64,000 nt of DNA from Allobosea sp. Root483D1 (GCF_001429505.1 NZ_LMJW01000001.1:36241-100240); one strand, 5' to 3'; positions 1-8,655 are shown, counted from the first letter of the stretch. Numbers and translations are program-made. The notes: a model not told the origin generated them from the letters alone.

Positions 1-414
1 GTCGAACAGCGCCTCCCAGGCGGTGATCGCCGTCAATGGCATCGCCGCCGCTTCCGCAACCGAGAGCGAAGTCGGCCGGCGTCCGACGATGCGCTCGTCG
101 ACCAGATGATATTCGGCATTCGTGCCCGAACGGCCGATCGCACCGGCGTAGAAGACCTTGTCGCCCGGCTTGAACAATGTGGCGTCGGGACCGACCGCCT
201 CGACCGTGCCGGCGGCGTCCCAGCCGAGCACCTTCACACCGCCCGGGTCGGGCTGCGAGCGCAGGCGCATCTTGGTGTCGACCGGATTGACCGAGATCGC
301 CTCGACCCTGACCAGCAGGTCGCGGCCGGCTGCGTCCGGCTTGTCGAGCGTGAGGTCGAGGAGTGCTTCGGGATGCTCGATCGGATGGGATGCGCGGTAG
401 CCAACGGCCTTCAT
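1..414 (-). CDS. Quinone oxidoreductase / zinc-type alcohol dehydrogenase-like protein (3' part outside window)
   Basis: The reading frame starts at the ATG complementary to 412-414 and stays open to base 1, giving 138 N-terminal residues; the C-terminal part lies outside the window. The N-terminus begins MKAVGYRASHPIEHPEAL and carries the GroES-like fold of the medium-chain reductase superfamily (SVNPVDTKMR, then GWDAAGTVEAVG). This matches NADPH:quinone reductase-like ZADH proteins, which reduce quinones or enones in the cytosol. A good Shine-Dalgarno (AGGAG, 8 nt spacing) supports the start. The gene is divergent from an HxlR regulator, a usual pairing for redox- or electrophile-responsive control. 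The exact substrate cannot be told. Confidence 0.85.
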   Translation of the reverse strand, partial: MKAVGYRASHPIEHPEALLDLTLDKPDAAGRDLLVRVEAISVNPVDTKMRLRSQPDPGGVKVLGWDAAGTVEAVGPDATLFKPGDKVFYAGAIGRSGTNAEYHLVDERIVGRRPTSLSVAEAAAMPLTAITAWEALFD

Positions 415-487
415 CGGAAAATCTCCTGTTGCAGGCCGAGAAATACTGTTACGCTTCGATCCTGCAATACGCACAAAACGGACCAGT

Positions 488-505
488 AGTATCAAGATGG
501 ATACT
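488..505. promoter_or_regulatory. Candidate HxlR operator (AGTATC-N6-GATACT)
   Basis: A perfect 6-bp inverted repeat with a 6-bp spacer lies in the 96-bp gap between the divergent quinone reductase-like and HxlR genes, ending 5 bp before the HxlR start codon. HxlR dimers such as YodB bind short TACT/AGTA-type palindromes, so this is the natural site for autoregulation and control of the neighbour. Assignment is inferred from position and symmetry. Confidence 0.45.
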
Positions 506-510
506 GTCGG

Positions 511-867
511 ATGCTGAAGACCAAGAAGCGCTATGACTGCGCTGCCGGCTGCCCGGTCGAGGTGACGCTCGACCTGATCGACGGCAAGTGGAAGGGCGTG
601 ATCGTCTACCACCTGCTCTCCGGCACGCTGCGCTTCAACGAGATCCGCCGGAAGTTGCCGAGCGCGACGCAGCGCATGGTCACCCGGCAATTGCGCGAAC
701 TGGAGGAGAGCGGGCTCGTCACCCGCACGGTCTACCCGCAGGTTCCGCCGCGGGTGGACTATGCCCTGACCGAGGAAGGCCGTTCGCTCGAGCAGATCGT
801 CCGCGCCATGCACGCCTGGGGACAGCAGCGGCTGGAGCGGCTGGCTCAGCTCGCGGCGGCCGCCTGA
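511..867 (+). CDS. HxlR family winged-helix transcriptional regulator
   Basis: This is a 118-residue protein of typical HxlR/YodB length. It has the family core: CPVEVTLDLIDGKWK near residues 13-27, RFNEIRRKLPSATQRMVTRQ as recognition helix, and the wing RVDYALTEEGRSL. Cys8 and Cys13 are near the N-terminus, and such a cysteine is the redox sensor in YodB/HypR-type members. It probably controls itself and the divergent reductase through the palindrome just upstream. No clear ribosome-binding site precedes the ATG, so the mRNA may be leaderless or weakly translated. Signal sensed: unknown. Confidence 0.88.
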   Translation: MLKTKKRYDCAAGCPVEVTLDLIDGKWKGVIVYHLLSGTLRFNEIRRKLPSATQRMVTRQLRELEESGLVTRTVYPQVPPRVDYALTEEGRSLEQIVRAMHAWGQQRLERLAQLAAAA

Positions 868-944
868 ACACCGCCAAAAGGCCGATGGCGGCGACGGCTC
901 CGCAGCGATAGATTTGCCGGCGATCGCCGTTGCAAGGAGACGCG

Positions 945-3900
945 ATGCTACCGGCCTGGTCCGTCGTCCTGAGCGCGCTCGGCTATCTCTGCGTTCTGTT
1001 CGCGATCGCCCATCTCGCGGACACTACCGGACGTCGCCTGATGACCGGGCGGGCGCGCACGACGATCTATGCGCTGGCGCTCGGAGTCTACTGTACGTCC
1101 TGGACCTTCTACGGCTCGGTCGGCTTCGCAAACCGCGCCGGCTTCGACTTTCTCGGCATCTATGTCGGCCCGGCGCTGGTGATCGGACTGGGGCACCGCT
1201 TCGTCGCCCGCATCGTCAGCATCGCCAAGTCGCAGAACATCACCTCGATCGCCGACTTCGTCGGCGCGCGCTACGGCAAGAGCGAGCGCGTCGCGGCGCT
1301 GGTCTGCATTGTCGCGGTGGTCGGCGCCCTGCCCTATATCGCCCTGCAATTGAAGGCGGTGGCGAACTCGCTCTCGGTGTTCTTCGCCGCCGCCGGCGGC
1401 CCTCCGCCGATGACCGACATCCCGATCCTGAGCGACCTCGCCTTCCTGGTCGCACTGGTGCTGGCCGGCTTCGCCTGCGCCTTCGGCACCCGCCATATCG
1501 ACGCGACGGAGCACCAGGACGGGCTGGTGCTGGCGATCGCGGCCGAGTCGCTGGTCAAGCTCGTCGCTTTCCTGGCTCTCGGCGTCTTCGTCGTCTACGG
1601 GCTGTTCGACGGCGCCGGCGACCTCTTCGTCCAGGCGGCGCGGGCGGCTGCGGCTGCGGACAAGCCGCCGATCTGGGACCGGACGTCGAGCTGGCCGATG
1701 TTCCTGACCCTGACGGCGCTATCCTCATGCGCCGCGCTGCTGCTGGCCCGGCAGTTCCACATGGCGATCGTCGAGAACCGCGATGTCCGCGACGTGCGCC
1801 GCGCCGCCTGGATGTTCCCGCTCTATCTCGTGCTGATCAACCTGTTCGTGCTGCCTTTGGCGGCGGCGGGCGAGGTCCTCCTGCCCGGCTCGGGCATCGA
1901 TCGCGACATGACCGTGCTGCTGCTGCCGCTGGAGAAGCAGGCGGGCTTCATCGCGCTCTTCGTCTTCATCGGCGGGCTGTCGGCGGGCACCGCCATGGTC
2001 ATCGTCGCCTCGGTCGCACTCGCGATCATGATCTCGAACCATCTCGTCACGCCGCTGCTGCTGCGCGGGCGCGGCGTCAGCGTCGATCCCGAGCGCGCGG
2101 CCGCGCTGATCGAGCGCAAAGGCCGCAGCGGCCCGACCGGCGGCGACCTCGGCTCGCAGGTCGTGCATATAAGGCGCGGCGCCATCGTCGTCGTCATCCT
2201 GCTCGGCTACGCCTATTACCGGGCCGCGGGCGAGGCGGCGCTGGTCTCGATTGGCCTGCTCTCCTTCGCCGCGACCGCACAGATCGCACCGGCCTTCTTC
2301 GGCGGACTGATCTGGCGGCGCGGCACGGCGCTCGGCGCCGCCGCCGGCCTGTCCGCCGGCCTGCTGACCTGGCTCTACACACTTCTGATACCGAGCCTGG
2401 CGCTGCCCGGCGGGTACTGGGCGGGAATCGTCGAGCATGGGCCGCTCGGCATCGCCCTGCTAAGACCTGAGGCACTGTTCGGCCTGTCATTGCCGCCGTT
2501 GCCTCATGGCGTGCTCTGGAGCCTCGGCATCAACCTCGCCTGCTATCTCGGTTTCTCCATGCTGCGGCCGGCAAGCGCGATGGAACGGCTTCAGGCCAAC
2601 GCCTTCGTCGAGTCCGACCGGGCGACCATGGCCCAGTCCTTCTCGCTCTGGCGCTCCAGCGTCACCGAGGCGGAGCTGCAGTCGACCATCGGCCGCTACC
2701 TCGGCCAGGAGCGGACACAGCGCGCATTCGAGGGCTTTGCCCATTCGCGCGGCGAGGTGCTGAACGGGGCGCGCGAGGCGGACATCCATATGCTGCGCTT
2801 CGGCGAGCATCTGCTCTCCTCGGCGATCGGCGCCGCCTCGTCACGCCTGGTGCTGTCGCTGCTTCTGAAGCGGCGCAATCTCTCGACCGAAGCCGCCTTC
2901 AAGCTGCTCGACGACGCCTCGGCCGCGCTGCAATACAATCGCGATATCCTGCAGAACGGCCTCGACCACGCCGGCCAGGGCATCACCGTGCTCGACCGAG
3001 ACCTGCGCCTGCTCGCCTGGAACAAGGCCTTCATCCAGCTTTACGATCTGCCGCCCTCGCTGGTGCGCTTCGGCACCGGGCTCGACGAGATCGTGCGCTA
3101 CAATGCGCAGCGCGGCGCCTATGGCGCCGGCCCACTCGACGAGCTCATGGCGGCGCGACTGGAGAGCTTCATCCACGACCGCGAACCGGTCCGGCTCAAG
3201 CTCTTCCCTTCCAAGAACGTGATCGAGATCCGCTCGAACCCGCTGCCCGACGGCGGCATCGTCACCACCTATACCGACATCACCGTTTCGGTCGCCGCCG
3301 AGGAGGAACTGGAGCGGACCAACGAAACGCTGGAGAGGCGCGTCGCCGAGCGCACCGAGGAGATCCGGCACGTCAACACCGAATTGCAGCGGGCCAAGGC
3401 CGAGGCCGACGAGGCCAACGCCTCGAAGACGCGCTTCCTCGCCGCCGCCAGCCACGACATCCTGCAGCCTCTGAACGCTGCCCGGCTTTACGCCTCGGCC
3501 CTGGTCGAGCGCGACCGCACCAGCGCACAGCCCGACCTCGCCGAGAACATCGACGCCTCGCTCGACGCGGTCGAGGAAATCCTGACCGCGCTGCTCGAAA
3601 TCTCGCGGCTCGACGGCGGCGCGCTCAAGCCCGAGATCAGCAGCTTCCGCCTCGACGAATTGATGCGCCAGCTCCAGCGCGAATTCGAGCCGAGCGCCCA
3701 GGAAAAGGGGCTCCAGCTCGTCTTCGCGGCGACCTCGACGACGGTCCGTTCGGACCGGCGCCTGTTGCGCCGCCTGCTGCAGAATCTCGTCTCGAACGCG
3801 ATCAAGTACACGCCGAACGGCAAGGTGCTGGTCGGCTGCCGCCGGCGCGACGGACAGGTCGCGATCGAGGTGCTCGACACCGGGCTCGGCATCCCGGCGA

Positions 3901-4523
3901 GCAAACAGAAGACCGTGTTCCGCGAGTTCCAGCGCCTAGACCAGGGCGCCAAGGTGGCGCGTGGCCTCGGCCTCGGGCTCTCGATCGTCGAGCGGATCGC
4001 GCGCACGCTCGACCACAAGCTCGTGCTCGCCTCGACACCGGGACGCGGCACGCGCTTCTCGATCGCGGTGCCGCGCGCCGCGCCTCTCCCGGCGATGGCG
4101 ACGAATGCGGCCGCACGCAGCACGCCGTCGAGCAGCCAGCTCGCCGGCCTCAAGCTGCTCGCCATCGACAACGAGCCGACGATCCTCGACGGCATGCGCC
4201 TCCTGCTCGGCGGCTGGGGCTGCAAGGTCGAGACCGGGCGCGACCTCGACGAAGCCGTAGCGGTCATCGCCTCGAATGGGGCTCCGGACGTGCTGATCGC
4301 CGACTACCATCTCGACCATGGCGAGAACGGCATCGCGCTGATCTCGGCGCTGCGGCAGCACGTCGGCGGGCTACCGGCGATCCTGCTGACGGCAGACCGC
4401 TCGCCCGAGGTTCGGGAGGAGGCCGCGGCGCTCGATATCCATGTGCTGAACAAGCCACTGAAGCCAGGAGCGCTACGGGCTCTCTTGGCGCAATGGCGGG
4501 CGACGAGGCTGGCGGCGGAGTGA
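945..4523 (+). CDS. Hybrid sensor histidine kinase with sodium/solute symporter-like sensor domain, PAS and receiver
   Basis: This is a 1192-residue membrane kinase. Residues about 1-550 form a multi-pass SSS (sodium:solute symporter)-like domain, followed by a PAS domain at about 665-785, a coiled coil, a HisKA domain with phospho-acceptor His837 in ASHDILQPL, a HATPase domain (NLVSNAIKYT, GLGLGLSIVERIA), and a C-terminal receiver with probable phospho-acceptor Asp1120 in ADYHLD. The layout matches CbrA/NahK/ErcS-type kinases, in which the transporter-like part senses or moves a nutrient. I chose ATG 945 over the upstream in-frame TTG 930 because AAGGAG ends 5 nt before it. No response regulator or transporter partner lies nearby, so it is an orphan hybrid kinase probably feeding a separate phosphotransfer partner. 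The ligand is unknown. Confidence 0.92.
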   Translation: MLPAWSVVLSALGYLCVLFAIAHLADTTGRRLMTGRARTTIYALALGVYCTSWTFYGSVGFANRAGFDFLGIYVGPALVIGLGHRFVARIVSIAKSQNITSIADFVGARYGKSERVAALVCIVAVVGALPYIALQLKAVANSLSVFFAAAGGPPPMTDIPILSDLAFLVALVLAGFACAFGTRHIDATEHQDGLVLAIAAESLVKLVAFLALGVFVVYGLFDGAGDLFVQAARAAAAADKPPIWDRTSSWPMFLTLTALSSCAALLLARQFHMAIVENRDVRDVRRAAWMFPLYLVLINLFVLPLAAAGEVLLPGSGIDRDMTVLLLPLEKQAGFIALFVFIGGLSAGTAMVIVASVALAIMISNHLVTPLLLRGRGVSVDPERAAALIERKGRSGPTGGDLGSQVVHIRRGAIVVVILLGYAYYRAAGEAALVSIGLLSFAATAQIAPAFFGGLIWRRGTALGAAAGLSAGLLTWLYTLLIPSLALPGGYWAGIVEHGPLGIALLRPEALFGLSLPPLPHGVLWSLGINLACYLGFSMLRPASAMERLQANAFVESDRATMAQSFSLWRSSVTEAELQSTIGRYLGQERTQRAFEGFAHSRGEVLNGAREADIHMLRFGEHLLSSAIGAASSRLVLSLLLKRRNLSTEAAFKLLDDASAALQYNRDILQNGLDHAGQGITVLDRDLRLLAWNKAFIQLYDLPPSLVRFGTGLDEIVRYNAQRGAYGAGPLDELMAARLESFIHDREPVRLKLFPSKNVIEIRSNPLPDGGIVTTYTDITVSVAAEEELERTNETLERRVAERTEEIRHVNTELQRAKAEADEANASKTRFLAAASHDILQPLNAARLYASALVERDRTSAQPDLAENIDASLDAVEEILTALLEISRLDGGALKPEISSFRLDELMRQLQREFEPSAQEKGLQLVFAATSTTVRSDRRLLRRLLQNLVSNAIKYTPNGKVLVGCRRRDGQVAIEVLDTGLGIPASKQKTVFREFQRLDQGAKVARGLGLGLSIVERIARTLDHKLVLASTPGRGTRFSIAVPRAAPLPAMATNAAARSTPSSSQLAGLKLLAIDNEPTILDGMRLLLGGWGCKVETGRDLDEAVAVIASNGAPDVLIADYHLDHGENGIALISALRQHVGGLPAILLTADRSPEVREEAAALDIHVLNKPLKPGALRALLAQWRATRLAAE

Positions 4524-4534
4524 GAAAGCACGTC

Positions 4535-4556
4535 ATGCTCGGGCTTGCCCGAGCAT
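4535..4556. terminator. Hairpin in convergent intergenic region
   Basis: A 9-bp perfect stem (ATGCTCGGG/CCCGAGCAT) with a 4-nt loop lies 12 bp after the kinase stop codon, between convergent genes. There is no T-run, so it is either a Rho-assisted or bidirectional terminator or one unit of a dispersed CTCGGG-type palindrome. Confidence 0.5.
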
Positions 4557-4599
4557 CTCAGGCCGGATGAGGTGTCGGTAGATGCTCCATCGTTATGAG

Positions 4600-4633
4600 A
4601 TTCTCGGGTCTGCGCTTCGCTCCGCCCGAGAAT
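4600..4633. repeat. Second CTCGGG-type palindrome
   Basis: ATTCTCGGG at 4600-4608 pairs with CCCGAGAAT at 4625-4633. The arms resemble those of the hairpin 44 bp upstream, so two related palindromes stand in one convergent intergenic gap. This looks like a dispersed REP-like element that may also protect or terminate both transcripts. Confidence 0.5.
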
Positions 4634-4648
4634 GACGGCGCTGAAGCG

Positions 4649-5209
4649 CTACGTCCCCGCCGCCCCAGCCTGCCGCAACGCCTCCTCGGCCGCGAGGAAG
4701 GCTGAGACCTCTGGGCTGGGCACCGGGCTTTCCACTGCGACGCCCATTTCGGCGAAAAGGCGGGCAGCCGGCACATAGGCCCGGCCCTTGCGGTCGTAGA
4801 GCGCGGCGCGCACCAGCGCGACCGCGGCGACGATCTCCTGGCCGTCGCGCCCTGCCGCCAGGATGCGGTGCTGGATCACGACCCAGCCCTCGCTCCAGCA
4901 GAGCAGCCGCGTCTCCAGCCTGAGCGCGCGGAACAGGCGGACCTCGCGACGGAAGCGGATCGTGCCGCAATTGACCACCGGAACCCAGCCATGGCGCAGG
5001 ATCGCGCGCCAGAGACCGCTGCGCAGCATCAGATCGGCGCGGCCGAGATCCATCAGCCCCCAGTAGCGGGCATTGTTCATGTGCAGGCTGGTGTCGAGAT
5101 CGTGGGGCCAGACCCGGAAGGGCAGGACCGAGGCCTCGAAGGGAGGCTTCAGCTTCGGCTGGAACGGCCGCGTCAGCAGCAGCCAGATGAGGCGGAACCA
5201 GAGATTCAT
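4649..5209 (-). CDS. 4HBT-like acyl-CoA thioesterase family protein
   Basis: This 186-residue protein has a hydrophobic N-terminus (MNLWFRLIWLLLTRP) and then a hot-dog fold of the THEM6/4HBT_2 type: DLDTSLHMNNARYWGLMDLGR around residues 37-57, then NCGTIRFRREVRLF. The Asp/His/Asn cluster at the start of the central helix is the usual hot-dog catalytic region. It is expected to hydrolyse acyl-CoA or another thioester; substrate unknown. The leading hydrophobic stretch suggests membrane association. It stands alone, convergent with the kinase gene, with a GTAAA-N4-TTTAC palindrome upstream. Confidence 0.82.
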   Translation of the reverse strand: MNLWFRLIWLLLTRPFQPKLKPPFEASVLPFRVWPHDLDTSLHMNNARYWGLMDLGRADLMLRSGLWRAILRHGWVPVVNCGTIRFRREVRLFRALRLETRLLCWSEGWVVIQHRILAAGRDGQEIVAAVALVRAALYDRKGRAYVPAARLFAEMGVAVESPVPSPEVSAFLAAEEALRQAGAAGT

Positions 5210-5239
5210 CGGCAGCGTCCCGGATAGAATAGTTTAGTT

Positions 5240-5253
5240 GTAAACGTTTTTAC
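5240..5253. promoter_or_regulatory. Candidate operator GTAAA-N4-TTTAC
   Basis: A small inverted repeat sits 31 bp upstream of the thioesterase start in an AT-rich patch (5227-5253) that stands out from GC-rich surroundings. It could be a TetR- or LacI-type site controlling the thioesterase. Evidence is symmetry and position only. Confidence 0.3.
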
Positions 5254-5498
5254 GGGCGCGGCCAGACCTGCCTAGCGGATGCCGTTGAGAGCAAGCCCTC
5301 CCGCCTCGCTCGACTGGAATAATCCTAATGCTGCGCTGCACGATCCTGCGGCGCAGGACGCCGCGACAGCGCCGCCATGCGGATAATGCGGGATCGTGCG
5401 CAAGATCATGCTTGCCAAGCGCAGTTTTTGCGCAGAAACATCTGCGCTTTCCGGCGACCGCGCCAGCCGCCGCCGGCCCACGGGACGACGCTCCAGCG

Positions 5499-5963
5499 AT
5501 GCAGATCGAACTCGACTCGCGCGACAAGACGATCCTGAGGATCCTCCAGAAGGACGGCCGGATCACCAATTCGGACCTGGCCGAGAAGGTGCATCTCTCG
5601 CCTTCGGCCTGCCTGCGCCGCGTGCGCCAGCTGGAGGAGAGCGGGCTGATCCGCGGCTATGTGATGATGCTCGACGAGCGCATCGCCGGCTTCCCCGGCA
5701 CCGCCTTCGTCTTCGTCACGCTCGACCAGCAGGGCCGCGCCTCGCTGGAGAGCTTCGAGAAGGCGGTGCAGGACCTGCCGGAAATCCTCGAATGCCATCT
5801 GCTCGCTGGCGCGCATGACTACCTGATGCGGGTGATTTACCGCGACAGTGCCGATTTCGAGCGCATCCACACCGACATCATCACGCAATTGCCGGGCGTC
5901 ACGCGGGTGCAGTCGACCCTGACGCTGCGCACGATCAAGAAGACTTCGGCCCTGCCGATGTGA
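5499..5963 (+). CDS. Lrp/AsnC family transcriptional regulator
   Basis: This 154-residue protein has the standard Lrp layout: an N-terminal HTH ([20 protein letters not shown], then [20 protein letters not shown]) and a C-terminal RAM/effector domain ([15 protein letters not shown]). The ATG at 5499 gives the usual family start MQIELDSRD; an upstream in-frame ATG at 5328 would add 57 arginine- and alanine-rich residues not typical of the family. Lrp/AsnC proteins bind amino acids and control amino-acid metabolism or transport. No obvious partner operon lies next to it, so the target is unknown. Confidence 0.9.
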   Translation: MQIELDSRDKTILRILQKDGRITNSDLAEKVHLSPSACLRRVRQLEESGLIRGYVMMLDERIAGFPGTAFVFVTLDQQGRASLESFEKAVQDLPEILECHLLAGAHDYLMRVIYRDSADFERIHTDIITQLPGVTRVQSTLTLRTIKKTSALPM

Positions 5964-6025
5964 GGCTCGGGGTTGCGGCGAAAGGGACCAGAGCCGATAA
6001 CGGGCCGCCAACAGGATTCGCGCCC

Positions 6026-6283
6026 GTGACCGACGCCAAGACCAATGCCGATGTCGCCGGCCTGCCCTTCGAGGCGGCCCTGAAGGAGCTCGAGGGCATC
6101 GTCGCCCGGCTCGAGCGCGGCGATGTCGCGCTGGAAGAATCGATCGATATCTACACCCGCGGCGAGGCGCTGAAGGCACGCTGCGATGCGCTGCTGAAGC
6201 AGGCCGAGGCCCGGATCGAGAAGATCACGCTCGGCGCCGATGGCAAGCCGACCGGCACCCAGCCGCTCGACGTCGGGAACTGA
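6026..6283 (+). CDS. xseB: Exodeoxyribonuclease VII small subunit
   Basis: This 85-residue protein matches XseB in length and sequence: [51 protein letters not shown]. XseB binds XseA, and the complex degrades single-stranded DNA to oligonucleotides in the cytosol during repair. A GTG start at 6026 is chosen because it yields the canonical length; an earlier start would add 22 non-family residues. In many Rhizobiales xseB directly precedes dxs; here the two are separated by about 6.4 kb of accessory genes. Confidence 0.93.
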   Translation: MTDAKTNADVAGLPFEAALKELEGIVARLERGDVALEESIDIYTRGEALKARCDALLKQAEARIEKITLGADGKPTGTQPLDVGN

Positions 6284-6301
6284 CTGGCAATCCAACCAGC
6301 A

Positions 6302-7222
6302 TCAGGCCGGTGGACTGACCGCCGCTGCTTCGCCGAGTACGGCCTCGATCAGGCGCGCGACATGCTGGACCGCGGGATCGCGCTCGCTGCGGCGATGCCA
6401 GGCGAGGTGCAGCGGGAAGCCATCGACCACGACCGGCGGCTCGAAAGTGGCGAAGCGACCGGCTTCCTCCGGCGGCAGAGTCCGGCTCGGCAGGAGCGCA
6501 ATCAGGTCCGAGGTCAGCAGCAAGGGCGGCACGCTGAGGAAGCTCGGCACGACCAGGCCGATATGGCGCTTGCGACCGAGCCGGGCGAGCGCTTCGTCGA
6601 GCGGGCCATGGCTCTCGCCGCGACCCGAGACCAGGACATGCGGGAATGCGAGCCAGCGATCGAGGTCGAAGCCCGCTTGCGCTGGATGGCCTTGCCGCAT
6701 CGCAACGACATAGCGCTCGCGCAACAATTCCCGTCGGGTGAAATCGGCGTCGATCATCGGGAAGACCGAGATGGCGAGATCGGCCTGCCCCTGCGCCAAC
6801 GCGTCGAGCGTCGCCTGCGCCCCCTGCCAGGGCAGGATGGCGAGCGTCAGTCCGGGTGCCGTCCGCATCAGCTGCTCATAGGCCCGGCCCGTCACCAATT
6901 CCGGCGGCAGTTCGGCCGTCATCACCCTGACAGTCTGCTTCAGGCTCGTGAGGTCCGGCTCCGGCGCATCGAGCAGCACGGCCACCTGGGCGAGGATGTC
7001 ACGCAGCGGCTGCTGCAGCGCCTGCGCCTTTGTTGTCAGTCGCATCCGTCCCCTGCCCCGTAGCAGCAGCGGGTCGCCAAAGAGGTACCGGCAGCGTTCG
7101 AGCGCGCTGGAAGCGGCCGGCTGCGACAGGCCGATCCGCTCCGCCGCGCGCGAGACATGCGCCTCGTCGAGCAGGGCGTCGAGGATGACGAGCAGGTTGA
7201 GGTCGATCGCCCGCAAATTCAT
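6302..7222 (-). CDS. LysR family transcriptional regulator (NodD-like subgroup)
   Basis: This 306-residue protein has the LysR HTH at residues 1-65 (LRAIDLNLLVILDALLDEAH, RAAERIGLSQPAASSALERC) and a C-terminal periplasmic-binding-like effector domain. The RAIDLNLL opening is typical of the NodD/SyrM/PnbR-like subgroup. It is divergent from an NAD(P)H oxidoreductase gene, the standard LysR layout for regulating a neighbour. The 85-bp gap contains a CGATATATCG palindrome. The co-inducer is unknown, though a quinone or aromatic compound would fit the neighbour. Confidence 0.92.
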   Translation of the reverse strand: MNLRAIDLNLLVILDALLDEAHVSRAAERIGLSQPAASSALERCRYLFGDPLLLRGRGRMRLTTKAQALQQPLRDILAQVAVLLDAPEPDLTSLKQTVRVMTAELPPELVTGRAYEQLMRTAPGLTLAILPWQGAQATLDALAQGQADLAISVFPMIDADFTRRELLRERYVVAMRQGHPAQAGFDLDRWLAFPHVLVSGRGESHGPLDEALARLGRKRHIGLVVPSFLSVPPLLLTSDLIALLPSRTLPPEEAGRFATFEPPVVVDGFPLHLAWHRRSERDPAVQHVARLIEAVLGEAAAVSPPA

Positions 7223-7235
7223 AAGATCAATAATA

Positions 7236-7245
7236 CGATATATCG
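7236..7245. promoter_or_regulatory. Candidate LysR site (CGATATATCG)
   Basis: A perfect 10-bp palindrome inside an AT-rich patch (ATCAATAATACGATATATCG and onward) lies 14 bp upstream of the LysR start and 62 bp upstream of the divergent oxidoreductase gene. The ATC...GAT arrangement fits a LysR box. Inferred. Confidence 0.4.
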
Positions 7246-7307
7246 ATCATCCATTGGAGTAATTTCTTGGGCACCAACATCCTCCTGTCGAACCCAAGGA
7301 GGTCGCC

Positions 7308-7856
7308 ATGATGAACACGCTCATCCTGCTCTTCCACCCCGATTATCAGAACTCGCGCGCCAACAAGGCCCTAGCCGAGGCAGCCTGCAGCCGGCCCGGC
7401 ACGACCGTCGTCGATATGCAGGCGCTCTATCCGGATGGGCGGATCGATGGCGATGTGGAGGTTGCGCGGCTGCTCACGGCCGAGCGCATCGTCCTGCAGT
7501 TCCCGGTGCAATGGTATTCGACGCCGCCGCTGCTCAAGGCCTGGCAGGACGCGGTGCTGACCCGGATGTTCTACATCCACTACGCAGCGGAGGGCGCAAA
7601 GCTCGCCGGCCGCCCCCTCCTGATCGCCGCCACCGCCGGCAACGTCCTCGAGGCCTATATGCCGAGCGGGGCCAATTTGTTCTCGCTGCGCGACCTGCTG
7701 AAGCCATTGCAGGCGACGGCGCATCGCTGCGGCCTCGCCTGGCAGGAACCGTTCCTGGTCTATGACGTGCGCCGGACCGGCGCCGACGCGCTGGAGGCCG
7801 CCGCTGACCACTACGTCGCGCGGCTCGCCCAGCTCGAAACCCGGCAGGCCGCCTGA
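7308..7856 (+). CDS. NAD(P)H-dependent oxidoreductase, flavodoxin-like (MdaB/KefF family)
   Basis: This 182-residue protein begins MMNTLILLFHPDYQNSRANK, the FMN/FAD-binding loop of the Flavodoxin_2 family. It contains QFPVQWYSTPPLLKAWQDAVL, the region that forms the active site in KefF, MdaB and NQO1. Such enzymes perform two-electron reduction of quinones and so avoid semiquinone stress. A strong ribosome-binding site (AAGGAGG, 6 nt) precedes the ATG. It is divergent from and probably regulated by the LysR gene at 6302-7222. Confidence 0.9.
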   Translation: MMNTLILLFHPDYQNSRANKALAEAACSRPGTTVVDMQALYPDGRIDGDVEVARLLTAERIVLQFPVQWYSTPPLLKAWQDAVLTRMFYIHYAAEGAKLAGRPLLIAATAGNVLEAYMPSGANLFSLRDLLKPLQATAHRCGLAWQEPFLVYDVRRTGADALEAAADHYVARLAQLETRQAA

Positions 7857-7908
7857 CCGGCCGGGAGAGCGTGAGCGAGGCCGACGAAAAACGCCGGCCC
7901 GCTTGGAC

Positions 7909-8499
7909 TTAGGCCTGTTCGGTGTTGCTCGTGCGGCGCACGAGCGCCATCAGGACCGCAGCGCCCAGCCCCGATTTCACCAACGTGCCGAGCAGGAAGG
8001 GCACGACACCGGCGAGCATGGCCTTCTCCGGACCGATCAGCGTTGCAAGCCAGAGCCCGCCGAACATCAGGCAGAGCGCATGGCCAAGCAGCATTGATGC
8101 GAAAGCCAAAGCCGGCCGGCTGCCATTCCAGCCGCGCTCGGCGAGCCAACCGACCAGCATTGCGACAAACGGGAAAGAGGCCAGATAACCAGCGGTCGGG
8201 CCCATGAAGGGCGCCGGTCCGCCGGTCCCGTTGGCGAGCACGGGCAGGCCGAGCGCCGCCTCCCCGAGCCAGGCTATGACGGTGATCGCGCCGAGCCGCC
8301 AGCCGTAGAGCGCGCCGATCAGGATCACCGCCAGCGTCTGCATGGTCATCGGCACCGGCAGCATCGGCACGCTGATCTGCGAGGCGATCGCCAGGACCAG
8401 GGTGCCGAGCACGACGGCCCCGAGCTGGACGAAAGCCGGGCGCGCCTGCAGATCGAGCGGACTGAAGCGGGCTGGCGTGGCGTAGCTGAGGTCGCTCAT
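7909..8499 (-). CDS. bioY: Biotin transporter BioY
   Basis: This 196-residue integral membrane protein is the S component of the ECF-type biotin importer. Family sequence is clear: ISVPMLPVPMTMQTLAVILI around residues 42-61, GALYGWRLGAIT, and GPTAGYLASFPFVA. Some BioY proteins work without BioM/BioN, and neither is present here. An exact BioR box (TTATCTATAA on the coding strand) overlaps a perfect TATAAT -10 about 25 bp upstream of the start, so BioR probably represses it when biotin is plentiful. The Shine-Dalgarno is GGAG at 9-10 nt. Confidence 0.95.
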   Translation of the reverse strand: MSDLSYATPARFSPLDLQARPAFVQLGAVVLGTLVLAIASQISVPMLPVPMTMQTLAVILIGALYGWRLGAITVIAWLGEAALGLPVLANGTGGPAPFMGPTAGYLASFPFVAMLVGWLAERGWNGSRPALAFASMLLGHALCLMFGGLWLATLIGPEKAMLAGVVPFLLGTLVKSGLGAAVLMALVRRTSNTEQA

Positions 8500-8524
8500 G
8501 GGTCAATCTCCATCGATTTCAGAA

Positions 8525-8534
8525 TTATAGATAA
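8525..8534. promoter_or_regulatory. BioR box at bioY
   Basis: TTATAGATAA on the plus strand matches the known alphaproteobacterial BioR motif TTATMKATAA in every position. On the bioY coding strand the box overlaps TATAAT at 8529-8524, a perfect -10 hexamer, so bound BioR would block RNA polymerase. Confidence 0.88.
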
Positions 8535-8655
8535 TTCTTTGACTTGATCTATCGTAGAGTCCACAGGCGCGAGCAGATTGCAAGCGAGCAGTACGCGGCT
8601 GCCTGCGAGCGCAAAAAAGCACGGCCACGCCGCGACCTTGCGCATGCTCCGGGCT

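Noticed and set aside
930..944. TTG 930 as start of the large hybrid kinase
   Set aside because: ATG 945 has AAGGAG at the right distance; the five extra residues overlap the ribosome-binding site.
1725..2438. Long minus-strand open frame of 237 codons inside the kinase gene
   Set aside because: High-GC shadow frame: composition is dominated by Arg, Gln, Asp and Ala and shows no family similarity, while the plus strand has clear domains.
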